Shown here: positions 19,601-29,772 of the stretch, piece by piece
Layout: the number at the start of each line of letters is the position of its first letter
Numbering within the stretch: the stretch's first letter is position 1
Assembly: GCA_029747585.1 (NCBI GenBank)
Contig: JAPEVF010000572.1
Span: 1 to 29,772 of the forward strand
Source of the DNA: Pleurotus djamor
Taxonomy: Eukaryota; Basidiomycota; Agaricomycetes; Agaricales; Pleurotaceae
Length of the DNA stretch: 29,772 nucleotides
Direction: 5' to 3'
Made by a program: the position numbers and the translations under genes
The notes under the pieces: generated by a model
Told to the model about the DNA's origin: nothing
What the model saw: the letters and a program-made list of their open reading frames with translations, nothing else
Databases searched by the model: none

Positions 19601-22600
19601 CAGGGATGAAGAAAGGACTGAGTAATAGGTTGTGTAAGTAATACACAGGTGCGAGAGGAGGGATGTCGAAGCCGTGCAGGTTCCATCCCTGTGGCTGGAT
19701 GATAAACTCGAGGAGCGAGAAGAGAGTGGTGGGAATTGGGAATCGGAGTGATATGGCTTCGTCCAGCAAAGGGGAGGGCTGTTTTCATCACCGGTGCGGG
19801 TAAGTGCGGTGAAGAGACGGGGGGACGACGTGCTAGCGGAGGGACAGAGATAGAGAGTAAGGGAAGAGACTAGCAGAGAGTGTTGGAATCGGTTTCGACT
19901 TTGCCACGGAACCGCAGAGGGGAGGCATCCCGTGGGGAGTGGAAAGTCCAAGGACGACAGTTGCGTCACGGTTAGGGGATGGTTTCGGGGAGTAGAGCCC
20001 GTGTCTCGCTCTCATCCTTTTTCTCTTCTTCCCACCAACGAACTCGTCCTCTTCTTCATCGCCATCGCCGACACTCTTCCCTGCCTCCTCTTTGCTATCG
20101 GCAACTGGAATAATGACAACTTGGGCTACCTGCGACGACGTTCCAGACTAGTCGGTCGATTTTTCATGCAGCATCTTCATCCTTCCCGTGGTGTTTCTTC
20201 AGAACGCAGATGTATTCGACCGCTGGACCCTAGTCATACGTCTCTGCGCTCTACTTCGGCGCTCTATGCCTCCTCTCCCCCTTCGGGCCCATCCTCCCAC
20301 TGAATCTGTCTATCCATCCTTCCTATGCTCTTTGAACTACTCACGTCCTTTCCTCCACCCATGAACCATCCCATTGGACAGTTTCGATTGCCGAGAATGT
20401 CCTCCACTACATCCAATCTGCCGTCATCTGTCGATGCATACAAGCTCCACTTTCACTTGTATTGACTCTACCTTCTCAGATCTCATATCTCAGTGATTAC
20501 TCGATGCCTCGGTGACGGTACCCCTCTTTCACACCAGCTCATGACCTTTCGCTGGTTCCTCCGCGGATTCATTCCTTTTGGTAGACGGCAGAGTCATACT
20601 CGCGTCTCCATCCTTCTTCTTGACATTCTCGCTCATATCACTGTCCTGAATGGACGCATATATCCTGCTTATGGAACAGAATAATCCAACAGGGCCGATA
20701 TAATAGACGGTCGACGCGTTGTCCTCTTACTATTACCCGTCCCGATTTTGCCTTCATCTGGACAAACCTTAGATGGTATGTTTGAAACTTACTCGAATTG
20801 CTTTACCGATGTATGACTCACCTTAGAACACTACGGACTACAATATGGCGTACCAAATAGCCGTTTCTGGAGTCGATGTCCATCCCACTATGGTGTGAAG
20901 GAGGACGAGGAACAATTCAGACTTCAAACTTTCACGTTACGACATACCTGGGGAGATTACGAGGATCGTTGGTTCGCTTATTCTCGAACGCTTATTCTTG
21001 AACGCTTATCTCGATTGATCCTTCCTCCTTCGATGACTCGTCCTTTTCTCCCATCCCAACCCTCGCAGTTCCCATCCCGCGCCGTCCTCCTTTGCAAGTC
21101 CTTTTCTCAAGACATAGACTATCGCATGGACTCAATTGCCGTTTTTGACCGTGATATCGCGTTTTAAAGTTCAATGTGTTCAAGCTTCAATGCTCTCATA
21201 TTTCCTTTCCCAGAAAGCTCTCACTCGTTCCTCTGAATCTCGCTTCCGAGTCCCCCGTCCACGGTCTCTGTTTTCGTTTTTCTCCCCTTTGTTCAATTCT
21301 CCTCTCTCCTCTCTGCTTTCTCCTTGCTCGAGAGGCATCAATTTCGCGAAATCCAAACCAAAATCTAAGTCTTGCTTGCGTCTTCTCATTTCTTTTCGAA
21401 CACGGCACCGATTTAGAAGTATGGACTGGCTACATTGATCACGACTAACCCCTCCTCGCTGGATGGCTCGCCCTTTCCCCAATGACATCAGGTGTGGTCT
21501 CCGTCCTGGGCTCTTTTTGCCCTCGCGAATAACGCGAATAATGGCTCTTTGCTTGACAATGGTAATAACCATCTTCGGTCGTCGTGTAAGTCATCTTACC
21601 ACCGCAACGGTAAAGCTAACCGTCGTGCTCACATTTGTTTTTGCGTCCATTCTGTTGCGAAAACCATCAATCATCGAATCCAGTCTAAGTATTTTTAGCT
21701 ATCTCGCGTTTCAAAATTCAAGCTCAAACTTCGGGGTGCTTATATTTGTAGTAATCAAGGCTCAGCTCTCACTCTCAGCTTCTGTACTCGCTCTCGAGCC
21801 CCGAGTCTCGTTTCGTACTTTGTCACTCCTAATCCTCGAAACTTATACAAACCTAAATATGAGTCTCCCTGTCACTTCGCTGGGTTCGCATCGTATGCTT
21901 CAGTATAGACGATGCCAGCCAGCGATGACGGTTCGGCGCCGCGACCTTTGTGTTCCTTGACTCCAGGAATAAGAGTCAAGAGTCTTGTTCTCATTGAATA
22001 GAGGCGACACTGATACTGGGTACCCCATACGACTCGAGGATGACAACGTAAGATTGAAAAGGTAAGCGTACCGAGTGGTGTTGTATACTTACTCTCACTC
22101 TCGCTTGCGCTAAAGCGGATTCGTTCGCTTGCAGTTCGGATCTTTGAGGCTCTCATATAGTCGTTCTGAGCTCAGTCTTGAGTCCCAGTCTCGTTTTGTG
22201 GTTAATCTCTCGACTCTCGAAGTAGTCCCGAGGTACAAGCCTGAATAGCGGCCTGGCTTGCTATCACCTTCCCGGAGAAGAAGAAGGTGGAAGGATCCGA
22301 CAGCCCCGAGGAAGCCGAGTGCGGGGAAGAACAACGTCACAGGTACGCAGTTGTGATTGGTTGTCGCTACTATTGAGTCCGCGGGACTCCCACCTCTTTC
22401 TCTTCTTCCCACCAACGACCTCGCCCTCTTTCTCATCGCCATCATCAACGTCGACCCATTTTTCCTGAATCCATCTTCCTGCGCTCAAGAGTTTGCTTTA
22501 CGGTTCGCTGTTCGACTCTCGTACCATCTAACAAGCAATTCTGCGACCGTGTGCCCAATATGAGCCTTCCCATGTCCCATTCGACCCAGTTGAGCCTTGG

Positions 22601-23436
22601 ATACTTCTTTTCCTTCAGTTCGCTCTCTCCAATAGGCCTTCGAACACTTCTTGGATAAGATGGGAGAACTACCTCGACTCCGATTTCAGTGAGTCAGCTG
22701 TAATCTTCCGGACAAGCTCGCCTCTGACGGACTTCTTTGCCTTACTGTAGCCATCTTCTTCGAGTGATACAAGATACGATCCGGTCAAGGACACCTACCC
22801 ATAGCTTGCGGCTACGGTCTGGTTGGCAACATCTTTGCTGATCGGTTGTGCGTATCTCCCAGTCAACGTTCGCCTCAACTGACCAGCGGCTTGGGCCTTT
22901 TCCATGCAGCTATCATCTCTCTCGACGATCGGCTCTCACGAGGCTATTGCTGTATCGCTCACGACTTTACTTCGCCGGATGGATCCTATTCTCCGATTTC
23001 GATTGCAGGTGGAGAGGTTGGCGCTGTTCAGCAGCGGTTTTGGAGGGTGGTTGGAGGTGGAGATTCCGACTGGAGAGCGCGTAGATGAACAGAGAAGACG
23101 CTTGAGGAACTGTACGAGGTGATGCCACGACCACAAATACCCATCAACGTATGATCTTTCCTCTCCCAGTCAACCGACTTGCGTCCCAATCACAGCCTTA
23201 AGCACCTCGAAAAGCAGGTTACCCATCGACGATGTACGACACAGCTTATTACGGCACGAACGCTGTCTACTCCTATCCCGTCACCTCCTCCGTAGCCAAC
23301 GCTGGTCAAGCACATACATATCCGTCGCTGCTCATTGTATCCTAACATAAGCATCCAAGTATTGAGTATCCTCGTGAGTACCCTTCTTGTCCTCTTAAAC
23401 ACTCCCTGTGCCTATCCAGGTCCATTCTTGCAGCGG
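16641..23436 (+). other. Long degenerate region with broken coding-like stretches
   Basis: No intact gene is recognisable across 6.8 kb. Many short plus-strand stretches look coding-derived but each is broken by stops or frame changes. Examples are DWKVVKTDRSEAGYWRGKFK (about 17406), VVPFLMAIHQNPEESQ (about 17575), WDQRWGYQIPVPLLNIDLIV (about 18710), VFTRSNGLTSSHRPSSYHQP (about 19054), YLYLSANELHTLYLYLLPYP (about 19370) and HLPIACGYGLVGNIFADRL (about 22793). I could not tie them to a family. Many frames are open only because the sequence is pyrimidine-rich on the plus strand. Either several genes have decayed here, or the assembly has frequent indel errors. Confidence 0.4.
20016..20068 (+). 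repeat. Diverged duplicate of 22388-22440
   Basis: The sequence TTTCTCTTCTTCCCACCAAC and about 27 following bases recur at 22392 with roughly 90 percent identity, giving LLPTNELVLFFIAI and LLPTNDLALFLIAI. Weaker similarity appears to extend about 100 bases upstream of both. The copies lie 2.37 kb apart in the same orientation and suggest an old tandem duplication within the degenerate region. Confidence 0.55.
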
Positions 23437-23760
23437 GCGGTCCCCTCCAAACGCCTCCGCAACAAGTTGCCAGCTTCAACCCATCTCACGAGTGTATCCA
23501 GAAAGGTCCCGTCCGTGGTATTTCCTTCAAGCTCCAAGAAGAACGTGAACGCACGGACAACTATGTTCCCGAAGTTTCGGCGTTCGATGTTAGGGCGAGT
23601 GTTGGTGGGTTGGAGGTGGATAGCGATACCAAGGTGCGTCTCCCATCATTACTTTCCGCGTATGTGTGCTGAGGCGTATGGTAATTCAGGACCTCCTCGT
23701 CGCGCTCAGCTTTGCCGACATCCCCATCACCGCATCACAGGACCGCCCACGGCGCGAGAC
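23437..23760 (+). pseudogene. Ribosomal protein eS17 fragment, frameshifted
   Basis: The exon at 23437-23633 first reads [10 protein letters not shown], then shifts one frame (a base is missing after AACAAG at about 23468) and continues [20 protein letters not shown] then [13 protein letters not shown] and VDSDTK. A 56-base intron (23634-23689, GTGCGT...ATTCAG) leads to DLLVALSFADIPITASQ. These are the central and C-terminal conserved blocks of eukaryotic small-subunit protein eS17. The first half (the RTKTVKKASRV-like region) is not visible upstream, and the frame runs past the usual C-terminus without a stop. Presence of an intron argues against a retrocopy. Essential ribosomal genes are normally intact, so this is a decayed duplicate or a misassembled piece. 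Confidence 0.8.
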
Positions 23761-23957
23761 GCGTAACGTCAACGGTGCCGNCCCCCCGTACTTAGTTGCA
23801 CCATGCTTGTACTTCATTCATCTTAGCTGTATGCGGCGCTATATGCCTCCCATGTNACACCCATTGTTTNCCGCATAACCAAAAGTCAATGGATGCAAAC
23901 TGTGAATAACCTTTGAGCCTGACAATTAGGACTTCAAGCTTCAATGCGTGAACAGCA

Positions 23958-25330
23958 CATCAGGAAAACATCATTTTTACCAGGAGCAGATGGAAGCTAG
24001 ATAAGATCAAGAAGCTGTGGGATAAAGGTATCTTGTATATCTAAAATAGAAAAAGCGCTTAAAGTTATGCTTTGTACAAGAGGTATGACAAAGCAAGAAA
24101 AAGACGCTGTAATACTTACATAGCGAGCGCCAATGCTTCAAAAGCACAAAAAGCTGGAAAAGCTAGGAAAGCTAGGAAAGCTCTGAAAGCGTTGATAAAC
24201 AAAACAAAAAAAATTGAGCAGTTATAATAAATGTGTATAAATCATACCACTTCAAATTAAAGCAAAAAGTATTTATTGCATAAAACTACATAGACGTTAT
24301 ACAGGAAGCGTAGAGAAGTTAAGAGCTAGCAGAAAAACAAAAGACACTAAACAAAAGAGAATACGGCTACTAGTTATTATAACAAGGCTACCCTGTTGGA
24401 AGAGTTAGTTAGTAAGAGTTAAAGAGTAAATAAGAATAAGAACTGACTGTGCTGGGAAACGTCTAGTAAGGTTAGAATGATCAACCAAAGATTAGTGAGT
24501 AGAAATGTTGGGAAAGGTTAGTCGTAGGAGAAAAGAAAAGGAGTAAGAAGGGAAATATCCTTACATCTAAAACACGGCACCAAGATTGGCCCTCTGGTAG
24601 GAGATGATAATGGGTGAACGAAAAGAGGAATGTCGGAACATAGGTGGTTTTCTCGTTTAAAACCGGATCAGTGTGGGAAAAGAAATTCAGACTCAGTTAA
24701 GGTGCAGGAAGCGCAAGGAATGTAGAACTGATTTTGACTAAGTCCAATTTAGGGTTAGGGTTGAATGAAAGGAATGGTATACCATTCGCCCGGGATGCCC
24801 AGCCCAGCTTCCCAGGCCCAATATCCCAAAGAAGCAGTAATGATTCATTAGTTGCACATTTACATTTGCAATGCAGGATACATATTATACAATATATGAG
24901 GGCCTACACTTGGTTATGTGTGTTTAAACTGGGCATTTATTTTTCTCAATATTACACAAAGTAGAAAATCAGCAAAATCTATGAGAAGCTGTGAAATTGG
25001 TTGCCGGTTTTGCGAAACCGTGTGAAAGTCACAAAAAGCTGTCACAGCAGTCAGCAATTTCCCACAGACCCTGCAAAAGCCATGAAAAGCTGTGGGAGCA
25101 GCTGCGACTTTTCACAGGATCTGAAAAAGCCACCGAAAGCTGTGAAAGCAAGAACACACCTGATCAAACTTTTGTGGAAGCTATAAAAGCATCATAAAGC
25201 TGGCTGTAAAATTAAAGGCATCTACAAAAGCATTGAAAGAACACTTTCCAACTTTCAGTACTTTGAATAACCAACACTTTTTACGTTGTAGANTTTTTTA
25301 TGCTCCTACTCAAAACAGGTTTTCCTGATG
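23958..25330. mobile_element. Non-autonomous DNA transposon with terminal inverted repeats, copy 2
   Basis: The left end begins CATCAGGAAAAC and the right end, read on the minus strand from 25330, begins with the same twelve bases. After 11-12 diverged bases both arms share AGGAGCA, so the repeat is about 30 bases long. The interior (1373 bases) is AT-rich and has no plausible gene. It includes AAAGCT-rich clusters near both ends (24146-24190 and 24980-25185), two telomere-type repeats at 24749-24762, and one N at 25293. The same termini bound the element at 10798-12615. Both left ends are preceded by GCA, but I find no matching target duplication. Confidence 0.62.
24981..25190. repeat. About 50-base periodic repeat with AAAGCTGT core
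   Basis: The core word GAAGCTGT, AAAGCTGT or close variants occur at about 24986, 25037, 25085 and 25136, a spacing of 47-52 bases. Related CACAGA/GCAAAAGCC words lie between. The array sits just inside the right terminal repeat of the second element, where transposase-binding subterminal repeats would be expected. Confidence 0.55.
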
Positions 25331-25479
25331 TTGGTCTTTTGAATGCATTCGCAGCCTGAGGACAGAGAGTAGAAAAGTCAGTGGCATCCTCAGAGAGTTT
25401 GCGTGCACCCTGCCCAATGTTGGATCGCTCAAGTACAGCTAGTGTCTCTTAAGCTTTAGAACTTTGGCGCNTTTAGTCG

Positions 25480-26230
25480 TTACGCGTCAAGCTTAGCTTC
25501 TGGTATCAGAGACGCTGATGCTCCTCTCAAATTTCGAGCCCCGGTGACAGCTGAACATTTCCATCCTGGATGGAACCGATTGGGTGGACCACTGCGCTGG
25601 ATCGTAGGTCACATCATTGGAGCGATGCGCTCATTCTCATTCGAGGTACCGTTCATTCTCTAGCACACAGCCACGAATCACAATGTACAAGTGGCTTCTA
25701 CGACTATCTTTGCACACCAAGTTCTTCCTTCGATGATCCCCTCCGTTCCGAAGATTCAGGTAGCCGCGGCCGTGGTCACATCCCCCACACAGTTGAGCTG
25801 GCGAATTCGAAGAGAAGCTATGGAGTTCCGTCTATCCACCACCTCGAGTCTTCCCAATCCAGACTATCCGTGTACACGCCGGATCTGATAAATACATCAT
25901 TCCTCGACGTTGGAATCAATGTGATACGGCATTGGCATATGATGCCCAAGCCTCAAGCGCGCAAGGACCTGTCAGGAAGCGAGATCAAACGGTGTCTGAG
26001 AGTGTGGATGTGATTGTTTCAGTGATGATGCGGTGGGCTCAAAGGAGCTGATACCGGATTGGGTTATCCTGCTCTTGATGGTCCACGAGGCCGTGCACTC
26101 GGTCGTTGTTGGGGCTTGTTCTGCCGTGGTTACTACGCTCTTGCAAGACGAATGCTCAACGCTCAGCGTTCAGAGATTGTTGCGCCTAAAAATCTCAGAG
26201 CAGCCCTACCTTTGTAGAGGTGATGATGAG
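25480..26230 (+). other. Coding-like fragments of an unassigned gene
   Basis: Several plus-strand stretches look like real protein when read across probable introns. They include SGIRDADAPLKFRAPVTAEH continuing FHPGWNRLGGPLRWIVGHII (25498-25638), then GEFEEKLWSSVYPPPRVFPI and DKYIIPRWNQCDTALAYDAQ (25800-25960). Around 26037-26215 two overlapping frames are open: GLKGADTGLGYPALDGPRGR with CWGLFCRGYYALARRMLNA, or DDAVGSKELIPDWVILLLM. Candidate introns exist (for example 25646 GTACCG onwards). I do not recognise the family, and the exon chain is not settled. It begins about 150 bases from the right end of transposon copy 2, so its 5' part may be cut off. Confidence 0.35.
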
Positions 26231-26799
26231 GAACTGAATTGTTACGGGGATTTCGCCGACATGACCATTCTGTTTGAGGCCTATTGACCGTGGGAATGGT
26301 ATCAGCCCTGAGAATCAGAAACGATTGAATCAGTTTCTCATCCTTTTATTTCTCCCACTTGCATCTTTTTCTTTCGACNTTTNCGTCCNNAGCTGTCCTC
26401 GCGCACGTCCCCTCCTNTTCCCATCACACAAAGCCACGTCTCGTCCCCGCCTCCATCCCCTCCATCCCCCGCATCCAGCATACATCAGCCCTCGCCTCGC
26501 CCTCTGGCTTCAAGATGCTCGCGTTGGATCTCTGCTAGACGGGACGTGGTGCGTCAAAATGCACAATTCCATCCCTTCCAATCACTCACCCAGTCCCTCT
26601 AGCTCGCTTTCCTCCCCCACTCGAGTTTCATGTCAACGAGCATTCAATATTCAAGACCCTTCCACACCACTCACCTGCGCTCTACTCGACCCTCTCGCAA
26701 CCTTGACTCCTCGCCCCACAAACTCAACCATTCCTCCCTCTTCCCTCCCTCAGGCCTCCTCCCTCCCGCATCCCTAGACCACATCCCATCCGCCAGTCA

Positions 26800-27480
26800 G
26801 CCTATATGCCCTCGCGCACGAATATGGACGACTCACCAACCATACGCGAGTCTTTCCGTCCCCATCCTTGACCGAAAATCCAAAGAAATAAAAGTNAAAA
26901 AATTTCGAAATCGTACCCAAGCCGTTTTTGCGACGATGGCGGCAATATTGCATCAAATCTTTCGCAAACTTGGTCGGGGATGCCCTACACCTGTAGGACC
27001 ATGGTGGTATCGTTGATTTATGGAGGCGTTTTGATGCGGGGGCGGTATCTTCAAACTTCGTCGAGGGGTGGACGCGGCACTATATTCATCTTTCGTGAGT
27101 ACTATACATGCTTCAGTCACTCCAACACAACTCATCCTACATGTAGCTACACTGCCCATCCCTCTCGCACTCTCCCTCACCTCCCATAAACCTTGTCCGC
27201 CTCTCCCTTCTCCCTCCCTCCCTCCTCCCTCATACATCCCTAAAACACATCCCCAGTCAATCTATGCCCTCGCGCACAAATATGGACGACTTACCAACCA
27301 TATACAAAGTTCAAGTGACCCTTCCAATGATGCCCTCGACCCAGAAAATCGAAAATTTGAACGAAAAAAAAATCAAAAAATTCGAAATCTTGCTCAAGAT
27401 GATTTATCGACGATGGCGGCAACTTTTGATGAAAACCTTCGTAAACTCGGTCAGGGATACCCCACACCTGTACGACCATG
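26800..27480. repeat. 461-base spaced tandem duplication
   Basis: The segment starting at 26801 (ATGCCCTCGCGCACGAATAT, then GGACGACT) recurs at 27261. Similarity at perhaps 75 percent continues through CGACGATGGCGGCAA and the CCACACCTGTA..ACCATGG region (26982 and 27463). Both copies have an A-rich tract in the middle. The right part of each copy is a member of the minus-strand array described below. Confidence 0.7.
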
Positions 27481-29700
27481 GAGGTATCGTCCCTGGGCCG
27501 GGGCGTTTCGATGCGGAGGAGATATGGTCGGATTTCGTCGGAAGGGGAGAGAGGGCTGGGAGATGGTCATAATCAGTGCTGGTGGACAAAGGGTAGTCAA
27601 TATAACGATGCTAAGTACTCACACATGTCTTACATACCCATAATAAACATGTTTCTTCCATCCTTCGTGCGCTTGAGTTATTTTTCGAGGGGTCGCCTCC
27701 GGGGTTGGGTACCCAACAAAATTACTAATACTTTGATTCAGCCTCTCATCAATACACGAGAAGATGGACCTGTGACGTACCTTCGTGGGCGTGCAGCGTT
27801 TCGGTCGAACGGACAAGGTTCGAGTGAGGGGACAAGTCATCTGCGCGGGAGGAGGGAAACCAAGAAATCAAGAATAAGTACGTACCCTCACGAGTAACAC
27901 CTATGAAACCACTCACATATCCTTCAGATAGGACCTCGCATCGTTCCTCCATCGTTTCCCCCGCGCGTCCAACAGTTTTCAAAAATTCGTCCATGGACGT
28001 CCTCCATGGTCGAAATTTCCAAAACACGTCCCACCCTCTTGCAAACCAGGGACAAGGCGCGCGAATGACGTACGACCTCGGATATATACTTGCATTCGTC
28101 CGGCGTTTCGGCGTTGGTGAGTTATTCATGAATTTCTCGTCGGTCNGGGGGGGAGATGCATTTGCCACGGCTGAATTTCATATGTTAGGGTTCTTCCAAC
28201 GTCATAATAATGTATATGTATGACGTACCTTTAAGGGACAGCAAGATTCGGCCCGGCGCAGCGAGTGTTGATCGAGTAAATCGAGATTCTGGGCGGGAGG
28301 TGGGTGGAGGAGGGATTTTCAAGGACGTCGCCTATCCCTTCGCAAACTCGGGGGTAGGTGACGACATGATAGGGTAACCTGGGGATGTCGTTGGATACGG
28401 CCAGCGTTTCAGCATTCCGTGGTCATTTGCGAATTTATGGGTGGTGCCGCAAAGAATCAAGGATATCTTCTAAATTAGGTATGTCAGCACTTTGTCAACG
28501 GTGTTAGATGGTGGTTAGATGCTTTACCTTTGATTTCCAAGCATAAGGACGTCGGTCTATCAAGATTTCATGGGGGGAACAAGATTTTCTGTGAGGAGGT
28601 GGAAAGGTGGAAAAACGCGATAATTAGTGAGTAGAACATCATGCTGGTGCCTTGAATCAACTCACCTCAGCCCTAGATCGCTTCTCCGAACCCTTGGACG
28701 GCGGTACACTTGCCATTTTCGGTAATTTCGACTTGAACCGCGAGAGGACAGGCCATGGCTCGAACAGCCAAATCTTCAATGGAGCCTCCTGAAAACTCGG
28801 CCAGAGGTACGTCAGCCGTGTAGGAACTCGGGACTATACCAATCGTAGCCCGGCGTATCGCTCTCCCTTGGGAATTCATGGTTTTGGGGCGGCCACCAAG
28901 CTTATCTGGATATAACTGAGAATTGTGAGTGATATATTCATCTAAGCGAACAGAAATCACTCACAATATCTTTCAGGTACACCGTAGATCCTTCTCCCAG
29001 TGCTAGACATACTGTTTTCGGCGATTTTCACATTTCGGTACAAGGGCACGGCTGAGGGTCGAAATTTCGAAAACCAATCGGAGCCCTTCGCGAACTCGGT
29101 CAGAGAGGGGCGGGTAGGTTGGGAAGTCGGGGATATGGCGATCGTAGGGCAGCGTTCCCTGCTGGACTGGGAATTTGATGTTTTCGGGGAGGGAGGATGT
29201 GAGTTTGGTTACTACGCCCTGAAAATGAGATATTAAGCGGGATTATTCATATAGAATCGTTTATAGACGACTTACTGTCAGTATCAAGCTTACACGATCG
29301 CGATATACAGAGGCTTTGCCGCGGAAACAAGGAATCTACTCGAAGTGAAGGGGTGGTCAGTTACAAGGAATACGGCTTGGATATCCATGGAAACAACTCA
29401 CCAAACGTTTCCACCCTCATATTAGATCGGTTTCCCCGCAGTGAATACGTCATAAAAGCCGATTCGGTCGTTTGAGCACCAGGAGGTCCGGCAGGTCCAG
29501 AACCATGAAAACACGGACCACCCTTTCGCAAACTCGGTCAAGGGCTCGTGTACGACGTAGGAACTCGGGACTATACTCACATTTGCGACGCGTTTCCCCG
29601 TTCATTGTGTATTCGTGTTTTGGTGAGTTGACTACGCAAAGATCCTTCCTAGCAGCTTGGATAATGATATCAGCGTCATTTCCATTAGGGCAGCAGATAT
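26940..29700 (-). repeat. Degenerate array of at least seven diverged exon copies
   Basis: A core reading CGCAAACTCGGTCAGGG (plus strand) recurs near 26962, 27440, 28045, 28340, 28790, 29088 and 29525. In most units GCGTTTCG or similar follows some 40-70 bases later. On the minus strand the copies translate to related peptides: GIPDQVCERFDAIL, GIPDRVYEGFHQKL, HSRALSLVCKRVGRVLEIST, YHVVTYPRVCEGIGDVLEN, PGYDWYSPEF with SGRVFRRL, IPDFPTYPPLSDRVREGLRL, and YSPEFLRRTRALDRVCERVV. Spacing alternates near 300 and 440 bases over the last five units, suggesting a composite unit of about 745 bases duplicated as a block. Stops and frame changes interrupt most copies. The family is not known to me. Confidence 0.65.
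29013..29325 (-). pseudogene. Best-preserved unit of the minus-strand array
   Basis: A two-exon reading is clean here. The exon from about 29325 to 29276 reads CFRGKASVYRDRVSLILT. A 57-base intron (29275-29219, GTAAGT...TTTCAG) follows. The exon 29218-29013 reads GVVTKLTSSLPENIKF, then QGTLPYDRHIPDFPTYPP, LSDRVREGLRLVFEIS and LVPKCENRRK, ending at a GTATGT donor. No start codon, downstream partner or known domain could be fixed, so I call it a fragment although this part has no defect. It shows that the coding strand of the array is minus. Confidence 0.45.
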
Positions 29701-29772
29701 ATAGACGACATACCTCTTAGGTACACTCGGTTGCATCGGGTTCGGTCGAGTTTCCATGGAGAAATGAAGAAA

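Noticed and set aside
19356..20015. Several minus-strand open frames over 100 codons
   Set aside because: They are Ser/Pro/Leu-rich reflections of a purine/pyrimidine-biased strand; the plus strand here has more protein-like pieces, and no domain is visible.
24121..24200. CRISPR-like or microsatellite array
   Set aside because: The AAAGCT words are irregularly spaced and the host is eukaryotic; they are better seen as transposon subterminal repeats.
10798..25330. The region between the two inverted-repeat elements as one giant transposon
   Set aside because: Each element has its own pair of matching ends within 2 kb, which explains the signals more simply, and the region between carries ordinary broken genes.
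26400..26800. Proline-rich open frame on the plus strand
   Set aside because: It is low complexity, contains several N bases and has alternatives in other frames; the neighbouring array is coded on the minus strand.

Overview
The window looks like nuclear DNA of a filamentous basidiomycete, probably an Agaricomycete. Genes are split by many short GT-AG introns of about 45-60 bases. There is a KDZ-type transposase with its CxC2 cysteine cluster, and there are duplicated F-box/propeller-like genes, a fungalysin-type peptidase and a DUF2235 hydrolase. No bacterial, tRNA, rRNA or CRISPR features were seen. The scattered N bases and several single-base frame breaks mean that some apparent pseudogenes could be assembly errors.

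Layout. Positions 1-3438 hold three copies of one F-box family gene: two on the minus strand (the first runs off the left edge, the second is broken) and one apparently intact copy on the plus strand, head to head with the second. Directly behind it (3457-3843) is a remnant of a viroplasmin/RNase H1 N-terminal-like domain. Positions 3887-9088 form a compact block: a 192-residue basic protein on the minus strand, a divergent 147-residue protein on the plus strand, then, only 80 bases later, an eight-exon KDZ transposase. This is the best candidate in the window for a little-described system, a KDZ element with two companion genes.

Positions 9965-15237 hold two truncated genes that meet at a transposon. 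A fungalysin (M36) fragment stops exactly at the left end of a 1.8 kb AT-rich element with terminal inverted repeats (10798-12615). At its right end a large DUF2235 hydrolase gene (10 exons found, plus one internal intron) loses its propeller-like C-terminus, and its last eight codons come from the element. A second element with the same ends lies at 23958-25330. The two are a non-autonomous DNA transposon family, found here by reading.

Positions 15238-23436 show no recognisable intact gene; coding-like stretches are broken in every frame. At its end is a frameshifted fragment of ribosomal protein eS17. Positions 25480-26230 carry coding-like but unassigned pieces. Positions 26800-29772 are a degenerate array of at least seven diverged exon copies on the minus strand sharing a core like DRVREGL. 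Overall this is a repeat-rich, rearranged accessory region in which only the F-box copy 3, the two companion genes, the KDZ gene (bar one homopolymer) and the truncated DUF2235 gene read as largely coherent genes.
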